Positions 23,691 to 31,633 of a DNA stretch of 36,547 nucleotides are shown piece by piece. A program made the position numbers and the translations under genes. Location of the stretch: positions 1-36,547 of the forward strand of contig JAITKM010000052.1 of the NCBI GenBank assembly GCA_031278395.1, in the 5' to 3' direction. Below the pieces are notes generated by a model. It saw nothing but the letters and a program-made list of their open reading frames with translations. It did no database searches and was not told the DNA's origin. Within the stretch, counting starts at the first letter, position 1, and each line of letters starts with the position of its first letter. This DNA is from Deltaproteobacteria bacterium. GTDB taxonomy: Bacteria; Bdellovibrionota_C; UBA2361; SZUA-149; JAITKM01.

Positions 23691-24014
23691 TTATTTTCGT
23701 TCTTTAGTAAGTTCACTTATTCTTTGATCCAAACCTTGCAAATTACCGTCAATCTTATCTAATCTATCCGTAATACTTTCAAAAATTCTAGCCAGTTGTT
23801 TGCGATCTTGGGTATAATCACTAACAAACTTATCCAGCATTGCTTGCTGCGCCTGAGAATTTTTCTTTAAACTATCTAGTTCATCTCCATATATCCCCAC
23901 CAATTCCTTATATACTACGCTATCGCCAGTTTCATTATTATTCTGCGCTAAGACTTGTCCTGTTACAGAACAGACTAACAAAATACTACAAATTATCTTA
24001 GCTCTTTGCCGCAT
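23691..24014 (-). CDS. Exported coiled-coil protein, free copy of the TraB coiled-coil domain
   Basis: This 107-residue protein has a signal peptide (cleavage near VLAQ, about residue 23) and a coiled coil from about 33 to 104. The stretch YKELVGIYGDELDSLKK to ISELTKERK aligns without gaps with residues ~65-135 of TraB, which read YKDLISAYGEDIESIKS to KIKNLN. I count 29 identities in about 68 positions, including the shared DRKQ and DRLD blocks. It lacks the TM helix and the TraB C-terminal domain, so it is a periplasmic helical protein. It likely co-assembles with or competes for the TraB coiled coil. It starts 7 bp after traK. Confidence 0.82.
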   Translation of the reverse strand: MRQRAKIICSILLVCSVTGQVLAQNNNETGDSVVYKELVGIYGDELDSLKKNSQAQQAMLDKFVSDYTQDRKQLARIFESITDRLDKIDGNLQGLDQRISELTKERK

Positions 24015-24021
24015 AAGCCTT

Positions 24022-24789
24022 TTAACCTCGTCTCGACCTCGTAATAATATAAACTTTACCTTTATGCGCGCCTGCCCGTTCCTGTTCCGCAGTCTGTGGC
24101 TTTGGCGCTAACTCCCAACGCTGCGCTGCAATCGCGCGCGTGCCATCTAACCGAAACGAAGCAGGATTAATTTTCTGCGTTGTATCCAACAAATTTTCCA
24201 CAGAAACTACATAGCCCCAAAGATTAGTGCCAATAAAGACTTCATCTAAAGTTGCCTTAAGCGTGCCATCATACATAATAGTTTCTCCAGAATACTGGTT
24301 TGAACGCCGATAGCCGGCAGCTCCTTTCTTTTTACCAAATTCTGCAATTAAAATCAGATTTTTCATTAACTCGGTGATCGCGCTAGGTTTGCCTTTGACA
24401 ACTTCCTCCTCTTCAGTAATCATTGGCGGACGTAAATCATTAATCATAACGTTACCTTCTCTTTGGTTATTATTGTCCGCAGGCATTACTCTCAAAGAAT
24501 AAGTTCTTTTATCGTCAATCTGAATAATTATACCTTCACCTTCAAGACTTAGCCCTGGTTTAGCAAAAATAATTAGATAATTATCATGTTTTTCAATAGC
24601 TACACGAGAGTCTTTATTCTTGAAACCACCTTCAACTTTACTAGGAAAGACGACTTGTGTCGGTTCACCCGGAATAACATAAATCTTCTGTTCTGTACCA
24701 TTATATCTAATCTCTTTTGCATAACTATCCTTACCACTCCAGAGACTTAACAAAAATACTGTTAAAATCAAAATAAATATATTTTTCAT
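24022..24789 (-). CDS. traK: TraK/VirB9-family secretin-like core protein
   Basis: This 255-residue exported protein has a signal peptide ending SYA (about residue 24). The first half has the TraK/VirB9 look: QKIYVIPGEPTQVVFPSKV, NYLIIFAKPGL, then DDKRTYSLRVMPAD. The C-terminal domain has LWGYVVSVENLLDTTQKINP, FRLDGTRAIAAQRWELAP and final KVYIITRSR, matching the TraK C-terminal pattern W..N..., then F...V.A..., then L.P...VYV. In F-type systems TraK with TraV and TraB forms the outer-membrane core. It lies 30 bp after the second VirB8 gene. A DotH-like assignment was considered, but the N-terminal block fits TraK better. Confidence 0.72.
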   Translation of the reverse strand: MKNIFILILTVFLLSLWSGKDSYAKEIRYNGTEQKIYVIPGEPTQVVFPSKVEGGFKNKDSRVAIEKHDNYLIIFAKPGLSLEGEGIIIQIDDKRTYSLRVMPADNNNQREGNVMINDLRPPMITEEEEVVKGKPSAITELMKNLILIAEFGKKKGAAGYRRSNQYSGETIMYDGTLKATLDEVFIGTNLWGYVVSVENLLDTTQKINPASFRLDGTRAIAAQRWELAPKPQTAEQERAGAHKGKVYIITRSRRG

Positions 24790-24819
24790 ATCACCCTTAT
24801 TATTATGATTATTATGTCA

Positions 24820-25587
24820 TTACCATGAATAAAATTTAAAATTCACTTTCTGTCTTTTACGTTTAGCAATTCGCGTTTCTTCTTTATCTTCTCTTTCAAG
24901 TTCGTCCTGCAAACTTTCTGAGACACCCGACTTCGGTTCCTGATACTCAAACCCCGTAATCACAACACCATTAGGGTTAAAAACAGTATAAGGAACAGTC
25001 TGCAGATAAACATATAATACCACTTCAGTATTAGTTACTAATCTAGCATTTTTTTTAACAAACTTAGTAAAATTACCGTATAGTCTAACTTCAACTTTAT
25101 TGTTCACTGGATTCTCCGCTGCTATTCTTTTAACGCGTATAAAATACTTATCAATAAAAAACATCTGCGTTTTTTCCAATTTAGTAGCTAACATAATTTC
25201 AGAATTTAGATCCTTCTTATTTAAATACTTTTCTCTAAAATCATGATAAAACTGCGGACTTAAAAATTTTGAAGCATATTCAAATTGCGCCTCCGCCGTC
25301 TTAGCATTAAACGTTGAAATTAAATTAGCAAATTCCACTGCATATAAAACAAACTCTTTATCCGGCACTTGATCAGTTAAATAATAACCAGGCGACGGTT
25401 TAGGGTCGACATGCACTATTATATTTGCCGTCAAATAAAGAACAATCGCCGTAATTACAGCTACTAAAGTTGCCGGAACTTGAATTAAAGAAAGCATTCT
25501 CCAAAGATAAGATTGCTCTCTAAAACCACTAGCCAACTCCTTTAGTCTGGCGATTTCTTCTATATAGACTGACTTTTCTTCCGACAT
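24820..25587 (-). CDS. VirB8-family inner-membrane protein, second copy
   Basis: This 255-residue bitopic protein has a cytoplasmic helical start (about residues 1-30), a TM helix (about 35-57) and a periplasmic NTF2-like domain. VEFANLISTFNAKTAEAQFEYASKFLSP and MFFIDKYFIRVKRI fit the VirB8/TraE domain, and VPYTVFNPNGVVITGFEY has the NPxG motif known from DotI/IcmL-type VirB8 proteins. It follows the first copy by 2 bp. The two are paralogs sharing layout and most motifs. It ends in a charged tail (DELEREDKEETRIAKRKRQK) absent from the partner. Pairs of VirB8-like proteins in tandem occur in Dot/Icm systems (DotJ-DotI); a heteromeric inner-membrane ring is a plausible inference. Confidence 0.8.
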   Translation of the reverse strand: MSEEKSVYIEEIARLKELASGFREQSYLWRMLSLIQVPATLVAVITAIVLYLTANIIVHVDPKPSPGYYLTDQVPDKEFVLYAVEFANLISTFNAKTAEAQFEYASKFLSPQFYHDFREKYLNKKDLNSEIMLATKLEKTQMFFIDKYFIRVKRIAAENPVNNKVEVRLYGNFTKFVKKNARLVTNTEVVLYVYLQTVPYTVFNPNGVVITGFEYQEPKSGVSESLQDELEREDKEETRIAKRKRQKVNFKFYSW

Positions 25588-25589
25588 TT

Positions 25590-26345
25590 CTACCTACTCC
25601 CCAAATTCTTTCTTTCATCCAGCTTTCTTAAATCTTCAGATGTCTGCTTTTTAATTCGCACATCAAAAACCACAATACCTTTTGGATTATAAGGACTTCT
25701 TGGAATAGTAGTCATCTTAAAATAATAGGCTATCTCATCATCTAAGGGTTTTTTCCCGATTAAGGTTTGCCTAGTTCCTGGTATGCGAACAATAACCATA
25801 TCTTGATTTGGATACCTCTGCACTTGTATCAAATCATTATTAATCATAAACGCCTGCGAGCGATTAATATCCTTAATTATTGGCAGTTCCTTATTAAGGA
25901 AAATCTTTTCAAATTCACTTAGCGCCGGCTCCCATAAAAATAAGCGAGCAGTTCTAAATTGCCTTTCTGCAGTAGCTGGTTGATAAGTCCCAATTAAATT
26001 CACAATATCCACACCCGCTTTTAAAAACTCTGAATCTGGCAATCTCTTAATCGAATACATGCCAGGTTGTGGCGTTTCTGGCGATTCAATAACAATATTA
26101 GAGGAAGAATAGACAATCAGACCAAAAATCAAAGCCACAATAGTTATGGGCAGTTGCATTATAGCAACAATTCTCCAAAGTAAAGCCTGTTCTTTGTAAG
26201 CTTCCCACAAACGAAAAGTATCAGCTCCGGAACGTCCATCAACTTTTTCGATAGTCGCCAGACTATCGAAAAAGTTGCCAGATTCTGATTTAGCATCACT
26301 CGGAGCTTTCAGCAGAACTTTATCTTTTTTCTTCTTCTCAGACAT
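25590..26345 (-). CDS. VirB8-family inner-membrane protein, first copy
   Basis: This 251-residue protein is paralogous to the next gene. A cytoplasmic N terminus (charged KKKKDKVLLK plus helical FRLWEAYKEQALLWRIVAIMQ), a TM helix (about 66-86) and a periplasmic domain follow. The periplasmic domain contains VDIVNLIGTYQPATAERQFRTA, RSQAFMINNDLIQVQRY and YNPKGIVVFDVRI; the NPKG motif again matches DotI/IcmL and its counterparts. The N-terminal tail is longer than in the second copy. It begins 49 bp after the TraL-like gene and ends 2 bp before its paralog. F-type TraE is the positional counterpart, being the gene between traL and traK. Confidence 0.8.
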   Translation of the reverse strand: MSEKKKKDKVLLKAPSDAKSESGNFFDSLATIEKVDGRSGADTFRLWEAYKEQALLWRIVAIMQLPITIVALIFGLIVYSSSNIVIESPETPQPGMYSIKRLPDSEFLKAGVDIVNLIGTYQPATAERQFRTARLFLWEPALSEFEKIFLNKELPIIKDINRSQAFMINNDLIQVQRYPNQDMVIVRIPGTRQTLIGKKPLDDEIAYYFKMTTIPRSPYNPKGIVVFDVRIKKQTSEDLRKLDERKNLGSR

Positions 26346-26394
26346 TATAATTTAAATACAAAATTTAACCTCTATTTTAACCTCTTCTTATTTA

Positions 26395-26853
26395 TTACAC
26401 CTTTTCTCGAATTTCCTTTTTACCTTCATCTTCCAAATATAAAGAGTCATCTGGCTCTTCTAATTCAACTTTATGAATTGGAAATACCAAGTGCAATCCG
26501 ATTTGCATAAAATCCGACCTCTTAGGCAACTCTTTAACTAAAGTCGCACTCCAAATTGGTTGCAACGAAGCTGGAGCTGGAATATTCATAGGTGGTATAC
26601 CAACTAAGGTAGTAAAATAATTTCTCATTCCTTTTTCTCCATCCGGAAAAAGTCTCCTTAAACTTCCAAGCGTATAAGTTGTAGTAACCCAACCACCAAT
26701 CATAAACGGCAACATTCTCCCAACCATACCGTTAGGAGCAAAAACGCTAATCAACACAAAGACAGAAAAACCAATAAGCCATTCTGGCGCAGTAGCTCCG
26801 ACAAAAGTCCATGGTTTATCCAAATCTGGTAAAACTTCGCCGTTATCAAACAT
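26395..26853 (-). CDS. traL: TraL/VirB3-like small membrane protein
   Basis: This 152-residue protein begins with DLDKPWTFVGATAPEWLIGF, followed by two hydrophobic helices (about residues 26-44 and 48-66). A basic cytoplasmic part follows (LGSLRRLFPDGEKGMRNYF), a layout typical of TraL/VirB3, which tethers the VirB4/TraC ATPase. F-plasmid TraL is only about 90 residues; here a ~60-residue extension (PKRSDFMQIGLHLVFPIHKVE and an acidic end) is added. It is upstream of the VirB8 pair, exactly the L-E order of F-type operons. Homology is based on pattern and position, so the call is moderate. Confidence 0.62.
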   Translation of the reverse strand: MFDNGEVLPDLDKPWTFVGATAPEWLIGFSVFVLISVFAPNGMVGRMLPFMIGGWVTTTYTLGSLRRLFPDGEKGMRNYFTTLVGIPPMNIPAPASLQPIWSATLVKELPKRSDFMQIGLHLVFPIHKVELEEPDDSLYLEDEGKKEIREKV

Positions 26854-26906
26854 AATTTTATCCTTATCTTTTTCCCAAAGCAGTAAGTTGCTACTTGGAG
26901 AAAATT

Positions 26907-27689
26907 TTAATTCTTATTCAGTTTTTCGGCGATCGCTTTCTCAATCGCCTTTTCAATATCCGCGTCATTCACAGTTTCAGCAGATAGTTTCTGATTCTCC
27001 ACTGCATTACCAAAATCAGCGCTATTTTCTAAAGAAATTGCCGAGATTTCCTGTTCTAACTCTTTTATTTTTTCGACAGCCTTTTCTTCTTTAGCAGCTT
27101 CTTCTTTGGGTAAATTAAGTTTTTTAATTGGGGCAACTTCTTTTTCAAGAATATTTTCTTCTTGGACAACTGGTAATTTGGTCTCAGATTTTTGGCTTGA
27201 AGAAGATTGAGCGCTAGAACTCTTAATTTTAGCTGGTGAACTTATCACCGTCTTACTTTTAGTTTGAGTCTTTTTGGTTGTAGGATTTTTACTAATTTTA
27301 TTACCAGTAACATACGGACTTTTGTACGAAGGTCTATTCTGACCTACTAATTGGCTATTTGCTCCATACTCTATACCACTTCTCGTAATTCTAGGTTTAG
27401 GTTCTATGATGCGATTTAATTCTTCCGCCCGAACTATAATATTTCCTCTCCACCTTTCAGTATCCAGTAAGAGGCTAGGGTCAGAGATAGTTTTACCTAA
27501 TTCAAACTCTGCCAAAGCTTCAATTAATAAAGCTCTAGCACGCGAAAAATGTCCGATAGCAGCTGTATCTCTTTCTGAATTATTAACTAACTTTTCTCTA
27601 GTTTGTGCAGTTGCTAAATTATGACTTGCAAAAAATATAAACAACGAAAATGTAAATGTTAAAAAACTAGAATTGAATGTTTTACTCAT
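26907..27689 (-). CDS. Exported protein of the secretion cluster, unknown
   Basis: This 260-residue protein is the first gene of the minus-strand run. Its signal peptide (MSKTFNSSFLTFTFSLFIFFASHNLATAQ, cleavage near residue 29) is followed by a helical segment (DTAAIGHFSRARALLIEALAEFELG, about residues 40-65). A low-complexity Ser/Thr/Lys/Glu-rich region (about 120-210) and a helical, Glu-rich end follow. AGAGGA lies 6-7 bases before the ATG. No family recognised. It may be a periplasmic spacer or regulatory component of the machine. Inclusion in the operon rests on its 53-bp distance to the TraL-like gene. Confidence 0.75.
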   Translation of the reverse strand: MSKTFNSSFLTFTFSLFIFFASHNLATAQTREKLVNNSERDTAAIGHFSRARALLIEALAEFELGKTISDPSLLLDTERWRGNIIVRAEELNRIIEPKPRITRSGIEYGANSQLVGQNRPSYKSPYVTGNKISKNPTTKKTQTKSKTVISSPAKIKSSSAQSSSSQKSETKLPVVQEENILEKEVAPIKKLNLPKEEAAKEEKAVEKIKELEQEISAISLENSADFGNAVENQKLSAETVNDADIEKAIEKAIAEKLNKN

Positions 27690-28379
27690 AAAAAATCCTC
27701 TAAAATAAAACCTCTAACCATGTAATTAAAAAAACCTTTGTTATGAAGTTTTTACTGAATTAAACTACCCTCGTTATTATTGTTATGTAATATTTTTTAA
27801 TATATGTAGCTAAAAAAAATAATTTTTGTATAGAAAAATACCTATATCTTTCATCGTTTTCTTTATTATAAATTATATTATATTCTCTCGGATGGATTAA
27901 AAAAAATATTTAAAATATAATTAATTGTATTAATTATAAATAGTTACCTAATATATAGGGAGCTCGCTATTGTTTATACGAGCGAAGCTATCCAGATATA
28001 CGCTACTTTTAATTTCACAACAAATATTTCTACACTTTGCCACTGGGCAAAACAAATTGCGCGGAGTTTTCGAATACTTAACTAGCAACAATTAGCGTTA
28101 CGCTTGTGCCAATTATGATTTTGGCTTTATTCGAAATACCAAGAATTGGAGTCGTTGGCGCAGCCGTTTCGACAATTATTTAGTCAAGCCGTAGCGTTTT
28201 TACCAACAAAAAACCAAAAGCTGGGGGTAAGTTATTAGAAAAACGAGCTATATTAGAATTTATTAGAAAATCAATAAAAACCAATATATTAAACAACCAA
28301 TTGAATTATTTAGCTATTTCAGCTAAAAGGTTGGGCTGTTTAATCGACCCAAAAAACAATAATAAATCATTAATTATTT
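27690..28379. other. 690-bp gene-poor region with possible gene remnants
   Basis: The region between the start of the secretion cluster (minus) and the TPR lipoprotein gene (plus) holds both promoters in principle, but I cannot point to convincing boxes. Its first half is extremely AT-rich. Around 27960-28220 the composition becomes mixed and short coding-like pieces appear: an open plus frame at about 27960-28085 (GAG CTC ... to TAG), and at about 28113-28180 a frame reading MILALFEIPRIGVVGAAVST then a stop, reminiscent of a segment of MATE-type transporters. Both are too short to be genes. Decayed coding sequence is the best guess. Confidence 0.35.
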
Positions 28380-30659
28380 ATGTTCATAAAAAAATTACAA
28401 AATCTCCTAAATTACTTTTTAATAATCTCAGTTATTTCTTTGCTTTCAGTCTCTGCTTGTTCTGAACAAACCCCTGAAAACAAATATACGGCTTTAATCA
28501 AACAAGCCCAAAAAGATAAAGAAAATAATAAGTTTCTTGCTGCTCAGAAAAAACTTTTAAACGCAATAGAAATATATCCTAACGACTATCAGGCTTATTT
28601 TGAGTTAGCCGAAGTTCAATTAAATTCAACATCCGGAACGGACTTTTCAAACGCGTATAATTACTATACGACTGCTCTTAACCTCAACCCGAATCACCGA
28701 GAAAGCCGTCTTAGAATTGCTAGTTTTCTTGTGTTAACCAACAATCCAGAACAAGCTGAAACGCATATACGTAAACTACTCCAGAAAAACCCTAATGATA
28801 TTGACGCGCAAATTTTAGATATTACCTTAGATAGTCAGCGAAAAAATTTTATTACCGCCAAAAATAAACTTAATAATCTATTAACGCAAAATAGTAATAA
28901 CCCGACTGTCTTAGCTACATATGCGAATATTTTGCTTCAAGAGGCTAATACTCTAGAAGATAAAGAAGTTAATATTAGTCAAGCCGAAAGTTATCTCTTG
29001 CAAGCTTTACAACACGAGCCGTCTAACGAAACTATTCGTATTGCTCTGGCAGAACTTTATTCTAATACTGGCAAAATCTTAGCCGCCGAAGAACTACTTA
29101 AAGAACTAATTAAAAATAATCCTCAAAATAACCGGTTACGCTATTATTTTGCAGAATTTTTGCTTGAAGCTGGCAAAACTGAAGCGGCATTAAAAGAATA
29201 CTTAACCATCATAGAAAACAATCCTGCTTTTATTCAAGCTAGAGACAAAGTCTTTGACTATTATCTTTCTAGCAAAAATGAACAGAAAGCCAGAGATTTG
29301 GTTAAAGATTTAGAAACTAAATTCCCTAATTCTCCTGCTGTTACTTACTTCCAAGGCAGGCTGCTTAGTTTAGAGTATAAGTTAGATTTGGCGTTAGAAA
29401 AATATATTTCCGCTATCAAAAGCCTGCCAGACTTTGCTGCTGCCTATAGAAGTGCTGGGCTAGTTGAATTAGCCTTAAACAAACCTAATGAAGGTTTAGA
29501 ACATTTAAGACAAGCTATCGCCATCGATCCAGTCGATATTCCTGCACGGATGGCTTTAGCTCAAATCGCGCTAACCGAAAAAAAATACGATCTAGCTCTT
29601 GAACAAGTCAATCGAATTTTAGCTAAACATCCTAAACAAGTTGGCGCAAACATCATTCGAGCGGATATTGCTCTGCTTCAAGACGATACTCAAACCGCCG
29701 AAACTATTTATAACGCCTTGCAAGCTGCTTTTCCCGATGAAAACAAGATTTACTTCAAAATTGCCCTACTCAAAGAAAAGCAAAATGCTCTTCCACAAGC
29801 GCTGGAGTATTATAAAAAATATACAGTTCTAAGTAATGATGTGCTGGGATTAAATCGCTATATTGAGTTGTATATCATACAAAATTCCAGCGCTGATGTT
29901 AGTCAAAAAATTTCAGCTGGAATTAAGGAAGTCGAGAGACTTCAAACCGAGCTAAAAAATGTTTCTCAAGAAAATTTTGATTTCATCCTGAGTGTATTAT
30001 ATCGAGATAAGTATATAGCCGGCAAAGAACAGAAAGATTTAGACGAATCAAAAAATTATCTTTTTAAAATTTTAAAATCCAAACCAGAAGCTGTTGAAGT
30101 TTACACTAGTTTAGCTCAACTTGCCAAACTAGAGGGTAAACCAGAAGAGTTCATTAAGAATTATCAGAAAATAGTCGAAATTCAGCCGCAGAATATTAAT
30201 GCTCGTTTACAAATAGCCTTGTTTTATGAAGCACAGCGTAATTTTACTTTAGCTGAAAAAGCCTACCAAGAAATACTAAACATTGCTCCTCAGCTTCCAA
30301 CGGCAGCTAACAATCTAGCTTGGCTGATAGCTGTTGAATTAAAAGGAAATTTAGACGAAGCCTTAAAGCTTGCCTTAATCGCTAAGCAAGGAGCCGCCCA
30401 AGACCCTAGCGTGTTAGATACATTGGGGTGGATTTATTATTTACAAGGTAATTATAAAGAAGCTTTAGAACATATTGAATTAGCTTTTAATATCGAGGCA
30501 AACAATAATCTTAAAAGTCCAGAAATTATGTATCATTTAGCGATAATCAAAACCCATTTAGGACAAAAAGATGAAGCGAAAAAAATAGCGGATTCGGCAT
30601 TAAAGCTCATTGACGAAAAATACCCTAGGTATAAGGAACTAAAGGCCTTGACTAAGTAA
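28380..30659 (+). CDS. TPR-repeat lipoprotein
   Basis: This 759-residue protein has a lipoprotein signal peptide (LLSVSAC, Cys27), followed by roughly 18-20 tetratricopeptide repeats over nearly its whole length. Clear repeats include FLAAQKKLLNAIEIYPNDYQAYFELAE, NAYNYYTTALNLNPNHRES, LDLALEKYISAIKSLPDFAAAYRSAG and YKEALEHIELAFNIEANNN. It is probably anchored to a membrane and exposed in the periplasm, where TPR arrays serve as protein-docking scaffolds. Similar large TPR lipoproteins occur next to exopolysaccharide export (PEP-CTERM/XrtA-type) loci, but nothing here confirms that link. It stands upstream of a two-TM protein (9 bp gap). Confidence 0.88.
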   Translation: MFIKKLQNLLNYFLIISVISLLSVSACSEQTPENKYTALIKQAQKDKENNKFLAAQKKLLNAIEIYPNDYQAYFELAEVQLNSTSGTDFSNAYNYYTTALNLNPNHRESRLRIASFLVLTNNPEQAETHIRKLLQKNPNDIDAQILDITLDSQRKNFITAKNKLNNLLTQNSNNPTVLATYANILLQEANTLEDKEVNISQAESYLLQALQHEPSNETIRIALAELYSNTGKILAAEELLKELIKNNPQNNRLRYYFAEFLLEAGKTEAALKEYLTIIENNPAFIQARDKVFDYYLSSKNEQKARDLVKDLETKFPNSPAVTYFQGRLLSLEYKLDLALEKYISAIKSLPDFAAAYRSAGLVELALNKPNEGLEHLRQAIAIDPVDIPARMALAQIALTEKKYDLALEQVNRILAKHPKQVGANIIRADIALLQDDTQTAETIYNALQAAFPDENKIYFKIALLKEKQNALPQALEYYKKYTVLSNDVLGLNRYIELYIIQNSSADVSQKISAGIKEVERLQTELKNVSQENFDFILSVLYRDKYIAGKEQKDLDESKNYLFKILKSKPEAVEVYTSLAQLAKLEGKPEEFIKNYQKIVEIQPQNINARLQIALFYEAQRNFTLAEKAYQEILNIAPQLPTAANNLAWLIAVELKGNLDEALKLALIAKQGAAQDPSVLDTLGWIYYLQGNYKEALEHIELAFNIEANNNLKSPEIMYHLAIIKTHLGQKDEAKKIADSALKLIDEKYPRYKELKALTK

Positions 30660-30668
30660 AATTATTTT

Positions 30669-31001
30669 ATGGTTTTTTCTAAATTTAAAACTCGCCGCCG
30701 AATTTTGCATCTCCTATTGTTAGGAATTTTTATCTTGCTGATTGGGTTAGGCAATTTTTATGTGGGACAAATAAAAATTCATGATCATCAACAGAACATA
30801 GAAGAGATAAAACAAACTATTTTAAACACAACCTCGGCAGTATCCGTCAATCCAGATTTAGTTTATTCTAAATTGGAATTTTCTTTACAAAAATCGATCA
30901 CCCGTATGAACTACTACAAGCTAGTCAAGGTTGGCGGCTTGATTTTTATTTTATTGGGTTTGGGATTAATTTTTATCGCACAATTATTACGTTTGAAATA
31001 A
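30669..31001 (+). CDS. Two-helix membrane protein, unknown
   Basis: This 110-residue protein has a basic cytoplasmic start (SKFKTRRRI), TM helix 1 (about 13-32), a ~50-residue helical loop (IKIHDHQQNIEEIKQTILN, YSKLEFSLQKSITRMN) and TM helix 2 (about 86-106). With both termini inside, the loop would be periplasmic. It starts 9 bp after the TPR lipoprotein, so it is probably co-transcribed. It converges with nuoB, with only 9 bp between the stops. No family recognised. Confidence 0.72.
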   Translation: MVFSKFKTRRRILHLLLLGIFILLIGLGNFYVGQIKIHDHQQNIEEIKQTILNTTSAVSVNPDLVYSKLEFSLQKSITRMNYYKLVKVGGLIFILLGLGLIFIAQLLRLK

Positions 31002-31010
31002 TTTCTTGTT

Positions 31011-31478
31011 CTAAATAATTGACTGTTTTGCTCTATGGATATCTCGCTGCAATTTGAGTAATCCATCTAAAATAGTTTCGGGACGCGGTGGACAACCAGG
31101 AATATAAACGTCAACCGGAATAATGGTATCAATTCCAGCTACCGTTGCATAATTATCATAAAATCCCCCACTACAGGCGCAAGCTCCACAACACAAAACC
31201 CATTTAGGCTCGGCTAGTTGTTCATAAACTAGCTTTAAAACCGGAGCTTGTTTTTGAGAAATTGTTCCAACGACCCATAACACATCAGATTGCCTGGGAG
31301 TAAATCTAGGAAGCGCTGCCCCGAATCTGTCAGTATCATAGTGAGCGCAACTCACAGACATATATTCCATCCCGCAACACGCTGTAACAAACGGATAAGG
31401 ATATAAAGAATATTTTCTACACCAACCAATCAAGTGATCTAAAGTTGTCGTGATATAATTTTCAGAACTGTCATCCAT
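31011..31478 (-). CDS. nuoB: NADH-quinone oxidoreductase subunit B (NuoB)
   Basis: This 155-residue protein carries the N2 iron-sulfur cluster at the end of the electron path of complex I, next to the quinone site. The cluster ligands are all present: the tandem Cys of FVTACCGMEYM, Cys in CCGACACSGGFY and Cys in PGCPPRPE, along with PRQSDVLWVVGTISQKQAPVL and IIPVDVYIPGCPP. The ATG at 31478 is preferred. An alternative GTG at 31496 adds six residues (VACKI); neither has a clear ribosome-binding site. The N terminus is short compared with many NuoB. No other nuo gene is in the window, whereas nuoA and nuoC are usual neighbours, so complex I genes are scattered here, or this is an isolated copy. 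Confidence 0.92.
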   Translation of the reverse strand: MDDSSENYITTTLDHLIGWCRKYSLYPYPFVTACCGMEYMSVSCAHYDTDRFGAALPRFTPRQSDVLWVVGTISQKQAPVLKLVYEQLAEPKWVLCCGACACSGGFYDNYATVAGIDTIIPVDVYIPGCPPRPETILDGLLKLQRDIHRAKQSII

Positions 31479-31531
31479 AATTTTGCAAGCAACCACAAAA
31501 AGATTATTTTTACAAGATATATTATCTCTGC

Positions 31532-31560
31532 TTGTAATGTTTTAGATTCTATGCTATAAT
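31532..31560 (+). promoter_or_regulatory. Sigma70-type promoter of the SNF2 helicase gene
   Basis: TTGTAA (31532-31537) and TATAAT (31555-31560) are separated by exactly 17 bp. The -10 box is preceded by TG at the extended -10 position (ATGCTATAAT). This is the best promoter in the window. It would give a leader of about 67 bases to the ATG at 31634, in the gap divergent from nuoB. Confidence 0.75.
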
Positions 31561-31633
31561 CACGCCCCGCTAAATTCTAAATTTACTTAAAATCATAGAT
31601 AATTAAACTAAAATATAAAATTAAGAAATAAAC

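Noticed and set aside
23517-23691. 21-23 residue frames between the coiled-coil gene and the 52-residue membrane protein, one starting in a TAATG overlap
   Set aside because: Too short, with no helix, signal or conserved pattern to support them.
18384-26853. Annotating the cluster as a complete Dot/Icm (type IVB) system
   Set aside because: TraK, TraB and TraL patterns and gene order fit F-type better, and DotA, DotB, DotC, DotL and IcmG-type genes are absent. Only the VirB8 pair and the DotD-like lipoprotein point to IVB.
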